Source: Streptomyces sp. SID8352
GTDB taxonomy: Bacteria; Actinomycetota; Actinomycetes; Streptomycetales; Streptomycetaceae
Reading direction: 5' to 3'
Length of the DNA: 64,000 nucleotides
NCBI RefSeq assembly: GCF_009862265.1
Contig: NZ_WWGX01000115.1
Span: forward strand, 70,331 to 134,330
Under the pieces are notes generated by a model. The model made no database searches and was not told where the DNA came from. It was given only the letters and a program-made list of their open reading frames with translations. This document shows, in pieces, positions 53,792-62,883 of the stretch (its first letter is position 1; every line of letters starts with the position of its first letter). The position numbers and the translations under genes are program-made.

Positions 53792-54651
53792 GCACCACCC
53801 TGACCCCTAGCGCCCGGCGGACACCGGCCGAGGTCGCGGCCCCGGCCGAGGCGTTCCGGCCGCGCCGTCCGCGCCGCACCCGCCTGGTGCCCGGCCGTCC
53901 GCTGCCCTTCGGCTGGGCCGTCGGTCCGGTGCTGCTGCTCGCCCTCTGGGCGGCGGGCACCGGGCTGGGACTGGTCGACGTGCGCAGCCTGCCCGCGCCC
54001 TGGACCGTGGCGGCCACCGCGGGCGACCTCATCGACAACGGCAAGCTCCCCTCCCACCTCGCCACCTCCGCCCAACGGGCCCTGCTGGGCCTGCTGTTCG
54101 GCACGGTGAGCGGACTGCTGCTGGCCCTCGTCTCGGGGCTCAGCCGCATCGGGGAGGCGGTGATCGACGGACCGGTGCAGATCAAGCGGGCGATCCCCTC
54201 GCTGGCGCTGATCCCGCTGCTCATCCTCTGGTTCGGCATCGGCGAGACGATGAAGGTCGTCACGATCGCCCTCGGCGTCTTCGTCCCCGTCTACATCCAC
54301 ACCCACAGCGGTCTGCGCTCCATCGACGGCCGCTACGCCGAACTGGCCGAGACCGTGCGGCTGGGCCGGCTCGCCTTCGTCCGGCACGTGGTGCTGCCCG
54401 GCGCGCTGCCCGGCTTCCTGCTCGGCATGCGGTTCGCGGTGACCGCCGCGTGGCTCGCCCTGGTGGTGGTGGAGCAGGTCAACGCCACCAGCGGCATCGG
54501 CTACATGATGGAACTGGCCCGCACCTACGGGCAGACGGACGTGATCATCGTCGGGCTCGTGGTGTACGGCCTCCTCGGTCTCGTCTCGGACGCCCTGGTG
54601 CGCCTCGTGGAGAGGAGGGCCCTGTCATGGCGGCGGACGCTGGCGGGCTGA
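53788..54651 (+). CDS. ABC transporter permease, SsuC/TauC-like
   Basis: A 287-residue membrane protein with six predicted helices. IKRAIPSLALIPLLILWFGI and the EAA loop GRYAELAETVRLGRLAFVRH match the nitrate/sulfonate/taurine permease family. The ATG overlaps the stop of the binding protein, and the ATPase gene begins inside its 3' end. Confidence 0.93.
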   Translation: MSTTLTPSARRTPAEVAAPAEAFRPRRPRRTRLVPGRPLPFGWAVGPVLLLALWAAGTGLGLVDVRSLPAPWTVAATAGDLIDNGKLPSHLATSAQRALLGLLFGTVSGLLLALVSGLSRIGEAVIDGPVQIKRAIPSLALIPLLILWFGIGETMKVVTIALGVFVPVYIHTHSGLRSIDGRYAELAETVRLGRLAFVRHVVLPGALPGFLLGMRFAVTAAWLALVVVEQVNATSGIGYMMELARTYGQTDVIIVGLVVYGLLGLVSDALVRLVERRALSWRRTLAG

Positions 54652-55472
54652 CCGGCGGCGCCGAGGGCGCCACCGTGCGGATCGTGAACCTGGTGCGCTC
54701 CTTCGGCGGGCGCCGGGTGCTGGACGGGCTGGACCTGACCATCGCGCCGGGCGAGTTCGTGGCCCTGCTCGGCCGCAGCGGCTCCGGCAAGAGCACCCTG
54801 CTGCGGGCGCTGGCCGGGCTCGACCACGAGGTGGCGGGCAGCGGTCTGCTCACCGCACCGGACCATGTGTCGGTGGTCTTCCAGGACGCCCGGCTGCTGC
54901 CGTGGAAGCGGCTGCTCGACAACGTGGTCCTGGGCCTGGACGGCCCGCGGGCCGAGGAGCGGGGCAGGGCGGCCCTCGCGGAGGTCGGGCTGGCCGGCCG
55001 CGAACGGAGCCGGCCACTGGAGCTCTCCGGCGGCGAGCAGCAGCGCGTGTCGCTGGCCCGCTCCCTGGTGCGCGAGCCGCGGCTCCTGCTGGCCGACGAG
55101 CCCTTCGGCGCGCTCGACGCGCTGACCCGGCTGAGGATGCACGCCCTGCTGCGGCGCCTGTGCGAACGGCACCGGCCGTCGGTGCTGCTGGTCACCCACG
55201 ACGTGGACGAGGCCATCTCGCTCGCCGACCGGGTCGTGGTGCTGGACCGCGGCCGGATCGCCGCCGACCTCCCCGTGACCCTCGCGGCGCCCCGCCGCCC
55301 CGGCGCTCCCGGGCACGCGGCCCTGCGCGCCCGTCTCCTCGCCCAGCTGGGCGTGCGCGAGGAGGACCCGGACGCCGCCGGGGACCCGGATCCCGCCGGG
55401 GGATCCGGCGGCGCCGGAGCACCCGGCACCGCCGTCACCACCGAGGACATCACCGAGAAGGGGGCCGCGTGA
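54627..55472 (+). CDS. ABC transporter ATP-binding protein, SsuB/TauB-like
   Basis: A 281-residue ATPase with Walker A GRSGSGKST, VVFQDARLLPWKRL (typical Q-loop of this family), signature LSGGEQQRVSL and Walker B LLLADEPFGALD. The last 50 residues are a Gly/Ala/Pro tail. The start is ATG at 54627, overlapping the permease gene by 25 bases, with GAGAGGAGG upstream. Its stop overlaps the next start (GTGA). Confidence 0.94.
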   Translation: MAADAGGLTGGAEGATVRIVNLVRSFGGRRVLDGLDLTIAPGEFVALLGRSGSGKSTLLRALAGLDHEVAGSGLLTAPDHVSVVFQDARLLPWKRLLDNVVLGLDGPRAEERGRAALAEVGLAGRERSRPLELSGGEQQRVSLARSLVREPRLLLADEPFGALDALTRLRMHALLRRLCERHRPSVLLVTHDVDEAISLADRVVVLDRGRIAADLPVTLAAPRRPGAPGHAALRARLLAQLGVREEDPDAAGDPDPAGGSGGAGAPGTAVTTEDITEKGAA

Positions 55473-56833
55473 GCGCCCGGACGCTTCATCTGAACCTGTT
55501 CGTCTATCCGGGGGGCCACCACGAGGCCGCCTGGCGCCATCCCGGCACCGACGCCTCGCGCCTGCTGGACATCGGCTTCTACCAGGACCTGGCGCGCAGC
55601 GCCGAACGGGCCGCGTTCGACGCGGTGTTCTTCGCGGACGGCCCGGCCCTGGCCGACAACGTCCGGCACGCCAGCCGCTTCCGGCTGGAACCGTTCACCT
55701 GGCTCTCGGCCATCGCCGCGGCCACCGAGCGCATCGGGCTGATCGCCACCGCCTCGACCACCTACACCGAGCCCTACAACCTGGCCCGCCTCTTCGCGTC
55801 GCTGGACCACCTCAGCGGCGGCCGGGCGGGCTGGAACATCGTCACCACCGGCGCCGAGCAGGCCGCGGGCAACTTCGGCCTCGACGGCCACCCGGTGCAC
55901 GCCGAACGGTACGACCGGGCCCACGAGTTCGTCGACGTGGTGACCAGGCTCTGGGACAGCTGGGAGGACGAGGCGCTGGTCGCCGACCAGGCCGGCGGTG
56001 TCTTCGCCGACACCGGTCGCATTCACGAGATCCGCCACGCGGGCCGCCATCTGCGGGTGCGCGGACCGCTGAACGTGCCGCGCTCGCCGCAGGGCAGGCC
56101 GGTGTACGTCCAGGCCGGGTCATCGGAGGCCGGGCGCGCCTTCGCCGCCGCGCACGCCGAGGCGGTGTTCACGGCGCACCAGACGCTCGGCGCCGCCCAG
56201 GAGTTCTACGCCGACCTCAGGGCGCGGGCGGCGGCGCTGGGACGGCGGCCGGACCGGATCCTGGTCCTGCCGGGACTGAGCCCCTTCATCGGGTCGACCG
56301 AGGCGGAGGCACTCGCGCTGCGCGAGGAGTTCGACGATCTGACCCAGCCGGAGTACTCGCTGCACCTGCTGCGGCATCTGCTGGGCCTGGAGCTGACCGC
56401 CGACCGGCTGGACGGCCCCGTGCCGAGGTCGCTGATCGAGACCCGGGGCGAGCGGGGCAACGGCAGCCGCTTCCGGCTGGTCCTGGACATCATCGACCGC
56501 GAACAGCCGACCGTGCGGCAGTTGCTGCGCCGTCTCGCCGGGGCCCGGGGGCACCGGGTCGTGGCCGGTACGCCGGAGTACGTCGCGGACGAGATCCAGC
56601 GGTGGTTCGAGGGGGGCGCGGCCGACGGGTTCAACATCATGCCGCCCTGGCTGAGCGGCGGGTTCGACGTGTTCGCGGACAAGGTGGTGCCGATCCTGCG
56701 GTCCCGGGGACTGTTCCGCTCGGCGTACACGGGCACCACCCTGCGCGAGCACTACGGGCTGGACCGGCCCGCGGCGGTGCCGCCCGCCCACGCGGCGCCC
56801 GGCCCGGCGGCGGACGCCCGCGTGCCGGTGTGA
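55469..56833 (+). CDS. LLM-class flavin-dependent monooxygenase, NtaA/SnaA/DszA family
   Basis: A 454-residue FMNH2-dependent luciferase-like enzyme. It begins with LHLNLFVYPGGHHEAAWRHP, then DAVFFADG, HLSGGRAGWNIVTT and RPVYVQAGSSEAGRAFAA, all characteristic of the NtaA group. Length is normal. Members split C-N or C-S bonds (DszA acts on sulfones). In an operon with a sulfonate-type importer and Cys leader, desulfurisation of an imported compound is likely. The flavin reductase is not encoded here. The start is GTG at 55469. Confidence 0.9.
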   Translation: MSARTLHLNLFVYPGGHHEAAWRHPGTDASRLLDIGFYQDLARSAERAAFDAVFFADGPALADNVRHASRFRLEPFTWLSAIAAATERIGLIATASTTYTEPYNLARLFASLDHLSGGRAGWNIVTTGAEQAAGNFGLDGHPVHAERYDRAHEFVDVVTRLWDSWEDEALVADQAGGVFADTGRIHEIRHAGRHLRVRGPLNVPRSPQGRPVYVQAGSSEAGRAFAAAHAEAVFTAHQTLGAAQEFYADLRARAAALGRRPDRILVLPGLSPFIGSTEAEALALREEFDDLTQPEYSLHLLRHLLGLELTADRLDGPVPRSLIETRGERGNGSRFRLVLDIIDREQPTVRQLLRRLAGARGHRVVAGTPEYVADEIQRWFEGGAADGFNIMPPWLSGGFDVFADKVVPILRSRGLFRSAYTGTTLREHYGLDRPAAVPPAHAAPGPAADARVPV

Positions 56834-57132
56834 CGGGGCCGACCGGGGCGACCCCGGGCGCGGCACCCTGACCGCGCGCCCGGCTCCCTCCCGGCGTCCT
56901 CCCGGTGCCCTCGCGTCGGCCGGGCGGGGGCACCGGCGCGGGACGGCCCGAGACGCGGAGGAGCACGACGGATCTCCCGGCCGAGGCCCGTCCGGGGCGG
57001 GGCACGGAACGGCCGACCGGGGACGAGAGGGTCAGGGGCCGGGCAGGGAGCGGGCGGTGCCGCGCGGACGCCCCCGGCCCGCCCGGCTCCTCGGTCCCGG
57101 GCGGGGCCGCCCGTCCCGGGCGGGGCCGCCGG

Positions 57133-57486
57133 TCAGGAGCAGCCCCAGGCCGACATGCCCTGGATGCGCGCCAGTTCCTCCGCCACGGCGATCTGCTCCT
57201 GTCGGGTGGCCAGGTCGGCGCGCGGGGCGTAGGCGAGACCCCCGGCGGCGATCCAGCTCGACCCGGCGAACTGGAGGCCGCCGTAGTAGCCGTTGCCCGT
57301 GTTGGCCTGCCAGTCGCCACCGGACTCGCAGGCGGCGATCGCGTCCCAGTCCGCGCTCCGGGGCCCGGCGACGGCACCGGTGGCCGTGCCCAGGACGGTG
57401 GCGGCGGCGAGGGCGACCAGGGCCGTGCCCGCCCCGCGGCGGCGCCCGCGGTGGCCACGGCGCCCGGCCCGATGGACCGGATTCAT
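57133..57486 (-). CDS. Small secreted resuscitation-promoting factor-like transglycosylase
   Basis: A 117-residue protein. A signal peptide with basic start and hydrophobic VALAAATVLGTATG precedes a single Rpf domain: WDAIAACESGGDW, GYYGGLQFAGSSW and a C-terminal helix ending GMSAWGCS. The Glu of CESGG is the catalytic residue and two Cys can pair. No LysM or other binding domain, so it is a minimal Rpf that cuts peptidoglycan. The start is ATG at 57486; ATG at 57513 is in frame. The upstream 299-bp gap (56834-57132) shows no gene. Confidence 0.88.
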   Translation of the reverse strand: MNPVHRAGRRGHRGRRRGAGTALVALAAATVLGTATGAVAGPRSADWDAIAACESGGDWQANTGNGYYGGLQFAGSSWIAAGGLAYAPRADLATRQEQIAVAEELARIQGMSAWGCS

Positions 57487-57718
57487 GTGATCATCATTTC
57501 GTCCATGCGTCATAGAGTGACAGCTACCGCGCGCGGCCGGACGTGACGCGCCGAACCCGCCCGCCGTACTCCGGACGGAGCACGGCGCCGCCGCGCTCGG
57601 GGCGGCGACGCGCCGAGGGCCGGGGCCGGTTCCCCGTTCGTGTGAAGAACGGCGGAGGCGTCCTCCGGACGGGTGAACGCGGAACGGGCGGCGCCCGGAC
57701 CGCCGTTACGGTTTCGCG

Positions 57719-58207
57719 GTGACCTCGATCTCAGCAGATACGCCGCCCCTGCGCACCGCCGACCTGGGCACGCTCGTCATCATGTCCTGGAGCCGGGACA
57801 CTCCCGACGGCGCCGTGCCCTTCCTCCTCGCCTGCTCCCTCGGCAACGGCGAGAACGGCCCGGAGGCGTCCTCGGTCGCCGTCCGGCTGCTGCTGGCCAA
57901 GTCCGGCCTCACCGTGGGCGACAGCGTCACCGACGCCACGGTCCTGTCGGACTTCCCGGTGAGCCTGCTGGTCGTGCCCGGGGCCGCTGCGCTCACCATG
58001 CCGGGCGTCAACGCCCAGTTCGCGCCGACCCCGGCCTGGCGGGCGGCGGTCGACGAGCGCGGCTTCGCCTGCCTGATCTTCACCACCCGCCCCTGGTCGG
58101 GCGGCGAGCCCGGGGAGGCCGCCGCGGTGGCCGCCTTCGCCAACCACGAGTCCACCCTCGCCTCGGCGGCGCAGATCATCCTGCCGGTCCGCAGCCTGCG
58201 CCTCTGA
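57719..58207 (+). CDS. DUF5949-like conserved protein
   Basis: A 162-residue cytoplasmic protein. LRTADLGTLVIMSWS, FLLACSLGNGENGPEAS, FPVSLLVVPG and the end ILPVRSLRL resemble the Streptomyces DUF5949 family. Function unknown. The start is GTG at 57719. TACGGT ends six bases upstream, so the message may be leaderless. Confidence 0.8.
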   Translation: MTSISADTPPLRTADLGTLVIMSWSRDTPDGAVPFLLACSLGNGENGPEASSVAVRLLLAKSGLTVGDSVTDATVLSDFPVSLLVVPGAAALTMPGVNAQFAPTPAWRAAVDERGFACLIFTTRPWSGGEPGEAAAVAAFANHESTLASAAQIILPVRSLRL

Positions 58208-58304
58208 GGCCCCCGGAGCGAACGCCGGGCCCGTCGGCCCGAGCAACCGCCGCGCCGCGTCAGGGGCCGGTGCCCGGGGGCGCGGGCGGCGGGTCCCGCC
58301 GTGC

Positions 58305-59078
58305 TCACCACGGCTGCCCGGCCGGGCGGTCCGCCCAGGGCTCCGGGCCGGTCCCCTCGGTCCAGGCGCGCAGCCCCTCCCCGTCGACGCAGACTATGCC
58401 GCAGCGCTCGGCGTACTCGGCGGCCGGTGCGGTGATGCCACCGGTGGTGACCAGGACGGCCACATCGGCCTCGTGGACGGTGAAGCAGGTGCCGCCGAAG
58501 CGCTGCAGTTCCTCGGAGCCGACCTTGTTCTCCCCGCCGTAGCGCTTGCACTGGACGACCAGGCGCCGTCCGTCCGGGGCCACGGCCAGGACGTCCGCGC
58601 CGAGGTCGCCCGCCCCGCCCACCACCTCCATCGCCGAGCAGCCGTCCCGGGCGCAGAGACCGGCTATCGCCCGTTCGAACGCTTCGGGGCTCAGCGCCTC
58701 GTGGTCCACCGTGGTGACCGCGTCGCCCCCGGCGGGAGCCACCGGGTCCGGCCGGTCGGCGACGGCACCCTCCCCCTCCCTCCAGGCGTCCATGGCCGTG
58801 TCCGTGGCCGTGGCCAGGGCGGACGTGGTCCGGCGCGCGAGCCGCCCCGGGGCGGGCCGACGGCGCCCCCGCCACCGCACGGCGAACAGCCAGACGGCGC
58901 CCAGCACGAGCACGACCGCCCATCCGGGCCGCCGCTGCGCCACCCCGAGCGCCGTCCGCGCCACCAGGCCGACAAGGACCAGACCGGCGGCGGCGAGCGC
59001 GAAGAACATGGCGGTCGCGCGCAGGTCGAAACGGCGACCGGCGGGCAGGCGGCGGGTCCGGTACTCGGGCACGGTCAC
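58305..59078 (-). CDS. Membrane-anchored Mrr-type restriction endonuclease-like protein
   Basis: A 257-residue protein. Two hydrophobic segments (about 22-65) are followed by an Mrr_cat domain: LSPEAFERAIAGLCARDG, GAGDLGADVLAV (Asp), and RRLVVQCKRYGG (QxK). The start is GTG at 59078 with GAGGAGG upstream. DNA cleavage of modified or foreign DNA is the family role, but membrane-bound forms may act otherwise. Confidence 0.85.
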   Translation of the reverse strand: MTVPEYRTRRLPAGRRFDLRATAMFFALAAAGLVLVGLVARTALGVAQRRPGWAVVLVLGAVWLFAVRWRGRRRPAPGRLARRTTSALATATDTAMDAWREGEGAVADRPDPVAPAGGDAVTTVDHEALSPEAFERAIAGLCARDGCSAMEVVGGAGDLGADVLAVAPDGRRLVVQCKRYGGENKVGSEELQRFGGTCFTVHEADVAVLVTTGGITAPAAEYAERCGIVCVDGEGLRAWTEGTGPEPWADRPAGQPW

Positions 59079-59266
59079 GGCGGTGGGGCCTCCTCGGCGA
59101 GCCGGGTCAAGAAAATCACCCAGCGTCTGCCCCGCGCCGCCCCGGACACGCACGGGACCGGGCAAGGAGCGGGCGCCCCAACGGCGTTGGCGGTGGCCGG
59201 GGATGACACGCCGACGGATGGCCGATCAGCCCCGGGCACTCACCTTTACGACATACCGTGCGCAAT

Positions 59267-60328
59267 ATGAAGAAATGCCGAATGGTGTACCTGGTGTGCA
59301 CCGCGACGATCATCGGAACGGGGCTCGGCGCGGCCCCCGCCTCCGCCGGCCGCACCACCCATGTGGTCCGGCCGGGCCAGTCGGTCCAGCGGGCCGTGGA
59401 CGCGGCCCGCCCCGGCGACACCGTCCTCCTGACCCCCGGCACCTACTACGAGAGCGTCACGGTGAGCACGCCCGGGCTCACCCTGCGCGGCACCGGCCGG
59501 TCCACCGTCGTCAGGCCGAACCCGCAGCGGGACCCCTCCGACGCCTGCTCCGAGGCCGGCAACGGGATCTGCGTGGTCGGCACCAGGGACGAGAGCCTCA
59601 GGGACGTCACCGTCGCCTCCCTGACCGTCACCGGCTTCACCCGCACCGGCGTGTTCGCCATGGCCACCGACCACCTCACCGTGCGCGGGGTGACGGCCGA
59701 GTCCAACGGCGTCTGGGGCATCGCCCAGGAGCGCTCGGTGCGCGCCGTCCTCCGCGGCAACACCGCCCGTTCCAACGGCGACGCCGGCATCTTCCTCGCC
59801 AACACGATCAAGGCCGAGGAGGGCGCCCAGGACACCCGGGGCACCGTGGTCGAGGGCAACCGCGTCGAGGACAACCGGATCGGCGTCACCGTCCGCCGCC
59901 TGCGCGGCCTGGCCGTCGAGGACAACCTCGTCACCGGCAACTGCGCGGGCGTCTTCGTGGTCGGCGACGAGAACGCCCCCAGGACGGGCGACCTCGCCGT
60001 CCGCGGCAACCACGTACGGGCGAACAACAAGTCCTGTCCCGCGACCGACCGGCTGCCCGCCCTGGAGGGCACCGGCATCGTCCTGACCGGCACCGAGAAG
60101 GTCCTGGTCGCGGACAACCGGGTCGAGGACAACGCCGGGGCCTCCCCGCTGTCGGGCGGCGTCGTCCTGTTCAAGAGCTTCGTCGGCGTCACCGGCGAAC
60201 ACAACGAGATCAGCGGCAACCAGCTGAGCGGCAACTCCCCCGCGGACCTCGTGGACACGGAGACCCCGCGCGCCAACACGTTCACCGGCAACACCTGCGG
60301 GGCCTCCCGGCCCGCCGGGCTGTGCTGA
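59267..60328 (+). CDS. Secreted right-handed beta-helix repeat protein
   Basis: A 353-residue exported protein. The signal peptide ends near APASAG. A Pfam NosD/beta-helix region contains many short N-rich rungs (RGNTARSNGDAGIFL, EGNRVEDNRIGVTV, EDNLVTGNCAGVFV, ADNRVEDNAGAS). TACCGT (59254-59259) stands seven bases before ATG 59267, so translation is likely leaderless. GTG at 59258 falls inside that box. It may be a polysaccharide lyase or binding protein; no catalytic set is clear. Confidence 0.86.
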   Translation: MKKCRMVYLVCTATIIGTGLGAAPASAGRTTHVVRPGQSVQRAVDAARPGDTVLLTPGTYYESVTVSTPGLTLRGTGRSTVVRPNPQRDPSDACSEAGNGICVVGTRDESLRDVTVASLTVTGFTRTGVFAMATDHLTVRGVTAESNGVWGIAQERSVRAVLRGNTARSNGDAGIFLANTIKAEEGAQDTRGTVVEGNRVEDNRIGVTVRRLRGLAVEDNLVTGNCAGVFVVGDENAPRTGDLAVRGNHVRANNKSCPATDRLPALEGTGIVLTGTEKVLVADNRVEDNAGASPLSGGVVLFKSFVGVTGEHNEISGNQLSGNSPADLVDTETPRANTFTGNTCGASRPAGLC

Positions 60329-60377
60329 CCGGCCACCCGTAGCCCACCGTGGACCGACGAAGGAAGGACAGCGGCAC

Positions 60378-61406
60378 ATGACGACCGCACAGACGGCACC
60401 GCCCGCGCCCATGCGGCTGAGGGAACTCGTGTTCGGGGCGGCCTGCGCCGCCGCCCTCCGCGCCACCGCCCGCCTCGGCGTCGCCGACGCCCTCGGCGAC
60501 ACCCCCCTGGCCGTGGAGGACCTCGCGGCCGCCGTGAAGACCGAGCCCCGCCCGCTGCGGCGGCTGCTGCGCGCCCTCACCTGCTACGGCGTCTTCGCGG
60601 AGAACCCGGACGGGACCTTCTCCCACACCGGCATGTCCCGGCTGCTGCGCGAGGACGATCCGCACAGCCTGCGCTACATCACCCTGTGGTGCACCGAACC
60701 CTGGACCTGGGACGCCTGGCCGCTGCTCGACGAGGCCGTGCGCACCGGGCGGAACGTCGTCGAGGACCTGTACGGCAAGGAGTTCTTCACCTACCTCAAC
60801 GAGGACGCCCCGGCCTCGGCCGAGATCTTCAACCGCGCCATGACCACCTCCAGCCGGCAGTCGGCCGAGGACGTGGCGGCCCTCCTCGACCTGTCCGGCA
60901 GCCGCTCGGTCGCCGACATCGGCGGTGGTCAGGGCCATGTGGTCGCGAGCCTGCTGGAGAAGTACCCCGCGATGCGCGGCAGCCTCCTGGACCTGCCGCG
61001 TGTGGTGGAGAACGCCGACCCCCGGCTGCGCGAGGGCGGCGCGCTCGCCGGCCGGGTGAGCATCGTGCCCGGCGACTGCCGGACGGAGGTGCCCGTCCAC
61101 GCGGACGCCTACATCGTCAAGAACATCCTGGAGTGGGACGACGAGAGCACGGGCCGGACCCTGCGCAACGTCATGGCGGCGGGCGGGGCGGGGGCCCGGG
61201 TCATCGTCATCGAGAACCTCGTCGACGACTCGCCGTCCATGCGCTTCAGCACCGCCATGGACCTGCTGCTCCTCCTGAACGTCGGCGGGGCCAAGCACAC
61301 CACCGACAGCATGGTCGCCCGGCTCCGCGAAGCGGGCCTGGTGATCGAGGACATCCGTCCGGTCAACCCGTACCTGCACGCCTTCGAGTGCTCGGTGCCC
61401 GGCTGA
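60378..61406 (+). CDS. SAM-dependent O-methyltransferase (polyketide-tailoring type)
   Basis: A 342-residue enzyme. An N-terminal dimerisation winged helix (about 12-90) is followed by a methyltransferase fold with DIGGGQGHVVASLLEKYP as SAM motif I, SIVPGDC and YIVKNILEWDDE in the active-site part. Members methylate polyketide hydroxyls. It converges on a SchA/CurD-domain gene that is also polyketide-linked. The start is ATG at 60378 with GAAGGAAGG. It belongs to the same broad family as the methyltransferase at 4840-5829, but keeps the full GGGxG motif. Confidence 0.9.
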   Translation: MTTAQTAPPAPMRLRELVFGAACAAALRATARLGVADALGDTPLAVEDLAAAVKTEPRPLRRLLRALTCYGVFAENPDGTFSHTGMSRLLREDDPHSLRYITLWCTEPWTWDAWPLLDEAVRTGRNVVEDLYGKEFFTYLNEDAPASAEIFNRAMTTSSRQSAEDVAALLDLSGSRSVADIGGGQGHVVASLLEKYPAMRGSLLDLPRVVENADPRLREGGALAGRVSIVPGDCRTEVPVHADAYIVKNILEWDDESTGRTLRNVMAAGGAGARVIVIENLVDDSPSMRFSTAMDLLLLLNVGGAKHTTDSMVARLREAGLVIEDIRPVNPYLHAFECSVPG

Positions 61407-61436
61407 CGGACCGGACGCGCTCCGGCACCGCCGGAC

Positions 61437-61488
61437 ACGACGGCCGGCCGCCGCACCGCGGGCTCGCGGTGCGGCGGCCGGCCGTCGT
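61437..61488. terminator. Very long bidirectional hairpin terminator
   Basis: A perfect 24-bp stem (61437-61460 with 61465-61488) has a GGCT loop, between the convergent methyltransferase and SchA/CurD genes. No T-run, but the stem is among the longest perfect ones in the window. Confidence 0.85.
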
Positions 61489-61511
61489 ACGGGACCGGTC
61501 GCGGCGCGGGC

Positions 61512-62726
61512 TCAGGCGTCGGCCGCGCGCCGGTCGGTGACCAGGTCCATGCGGGCCAGTCGCAGCGACCGGGCCAGGGCGGCGTCCGGAGCCGTGCCGG
61601 CCGCCGGGCCCGTGCCCGCAGCGGGTCCCGTCTCCGGCCCGGAGCCGTCGGAGTTGTCGGGGCCGTCCAGCAGGGTCGTCAGCTCCGCCACCTGGCGGGC
61701 GTCCGGGAGGCCGAGGGCGACCGCCGGATCGCAGGCGTCCAGTCCGCCGCGCACATCGATGAGCCGGACGACGACGTCGTCGCGCTGGAAGATCGTGCTG
61801 CACGTCACCGGGGTGCGCGGATCGTCCGCCGCCGCCTCGTCGCGCTCGGCCAGCACCCGGGCCAGCCGCATCCCGCGCCCCGGCCGGGCCGGGTAGGAGA
61901 GCGCGTACCGCTCGGCCCCCGGGTCCTCCTCCCCCGCCGTCACGTGGTGGACGGCGGGCAGGGCCGCGCGGGTGTAGAAGACCCGGGCGGACTCGGGGTC
62001 GGCCAGGTCGCGGTCCTGCTCCAGATGGGGGTTGAGGGCCTCCTCCGCGGCCTGCACCTCGGGTCGGCGGGCCACGTGCCGCAGCGCCGCGAGCAGGTCG
62101 CCGCGCACCTCGATGGCCCGCACCACCCGGTTGCCGTGCAGGAACAGCGAGGTCCGGTGCAGCCGGGTGGTGTCGTCGACCCGGGGCTCGGGCGAGGCGT
62201 AACCGGCGAGGATCCCGGCCACCGCCTCCTCGCTGCCGGGGCGGACGGTGAAGGTGAGCGCGTGGCGGATCACCCCGTCCCCGATCCGGGGCGACATCTG
62301 GAGGCCGCCCGACCCCTCCTCCTCCGCCGGTCCGGCGCCCCGTCCCTGGCCGCCCGTCTCCCGGACGACGTGGAAGCGGAGGGACCGCGTGTCCCGGACG
62401 CAGCCGTGCAGCGGCCTGACCATCCGCACGTGCTCCTCGCTGCTCACCCAGTTCAGGAAGGGCGGGGCGCTCTCCCACTCGCTGGTGATCAGCCACTGGG
62501 AGGGGTTCTCGATCGACTGGCACAGCTGCTCGCTGAGGTGCCCGGGGACGGACTCGACATGGCTGCGCAACCGCTCGTAGGTGTCGAGGAACTGCTGCTG
62601 GGCTCCGTCGTGGACGTCCACCAGCAGGACGACCCGGAGCCGGGAGCCGTCGAAGACGGACTGGGAGACACGGTGCGACGCCGTTCGGGTCGCGGGCCCG
62701 GAAGCGGGCGTGGAGGTGGTGGTCAT
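61512..62726 (-). CDS. SchA/CurD-domain protein (WhiE ORFI-like)
   Basis: A 404-residue protein. The N-terminal part is an ABM-type ferredoxin-like domain (LRVVLLVDVHDGAQQQFLDT, QLCQSIENPSQWLITSEWES). The rest is SchA/CurD-like, with repeated HALTFTVRPGSEE and VVRAIEVRGDL-type segments. Such proteins accompany spore-pigment type II PKS clusters (whiE, sch, cur). No ketosynthase, ACP or cyclase is present in this window. The start is ATG at 62726 with AAGGAG; GTG at 62735 is in frame but too near the ribosome site. Confidence 0.87.
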   Translation of the reverse strand: MTTTSTPASGPATRTASHRVSQSVFDGSRLRVVLLVDVHDGAQQQFLDTYERLRSHVESVPGHLSEQLCQSIENPSQWLITSEWESAPPFLNWVSSEEHVRMVRPLHGCVRDTRSLRFHVVRETGGQGRGAGPAEEEGSGGLQMSPRIGDGVIRHALTFTVRPGSEEAVAGILAGYASPEPRVDDTTRLHRTSLFLHGNRVVRAIEVRGDLLAALRHVARRPEVQAAEEALNPHLEQDRDLADPESARVFYTRAALPAVHHVTAGEEDPGAERYALSYPARPGRGMRLARVLAERDEAAADDPRTPVTCSTIFQRDDVVVRLIDVRGGLDACDPAVALGLPDARQVAELTTLLDGPDNSDGSGPETGPAAGTGPAAGTAPDAALARSLRLARMDLVTDRRAADA

Positions 62727-62883
62727 GCGGCGCACATCTCCTTCGCGGGGGCGGTACTGAACGTCGGCCGCGGTGATGCGACGCCAGCGTGCCTCGATCC
62801 TGTGCCCGCCCGAGGGGGTGCGCGAGTCGTGCGTGTTGCCCGAGTGACCGGCCCGCGCGGCACGGCGGGGCCGCGCCGCGGGC

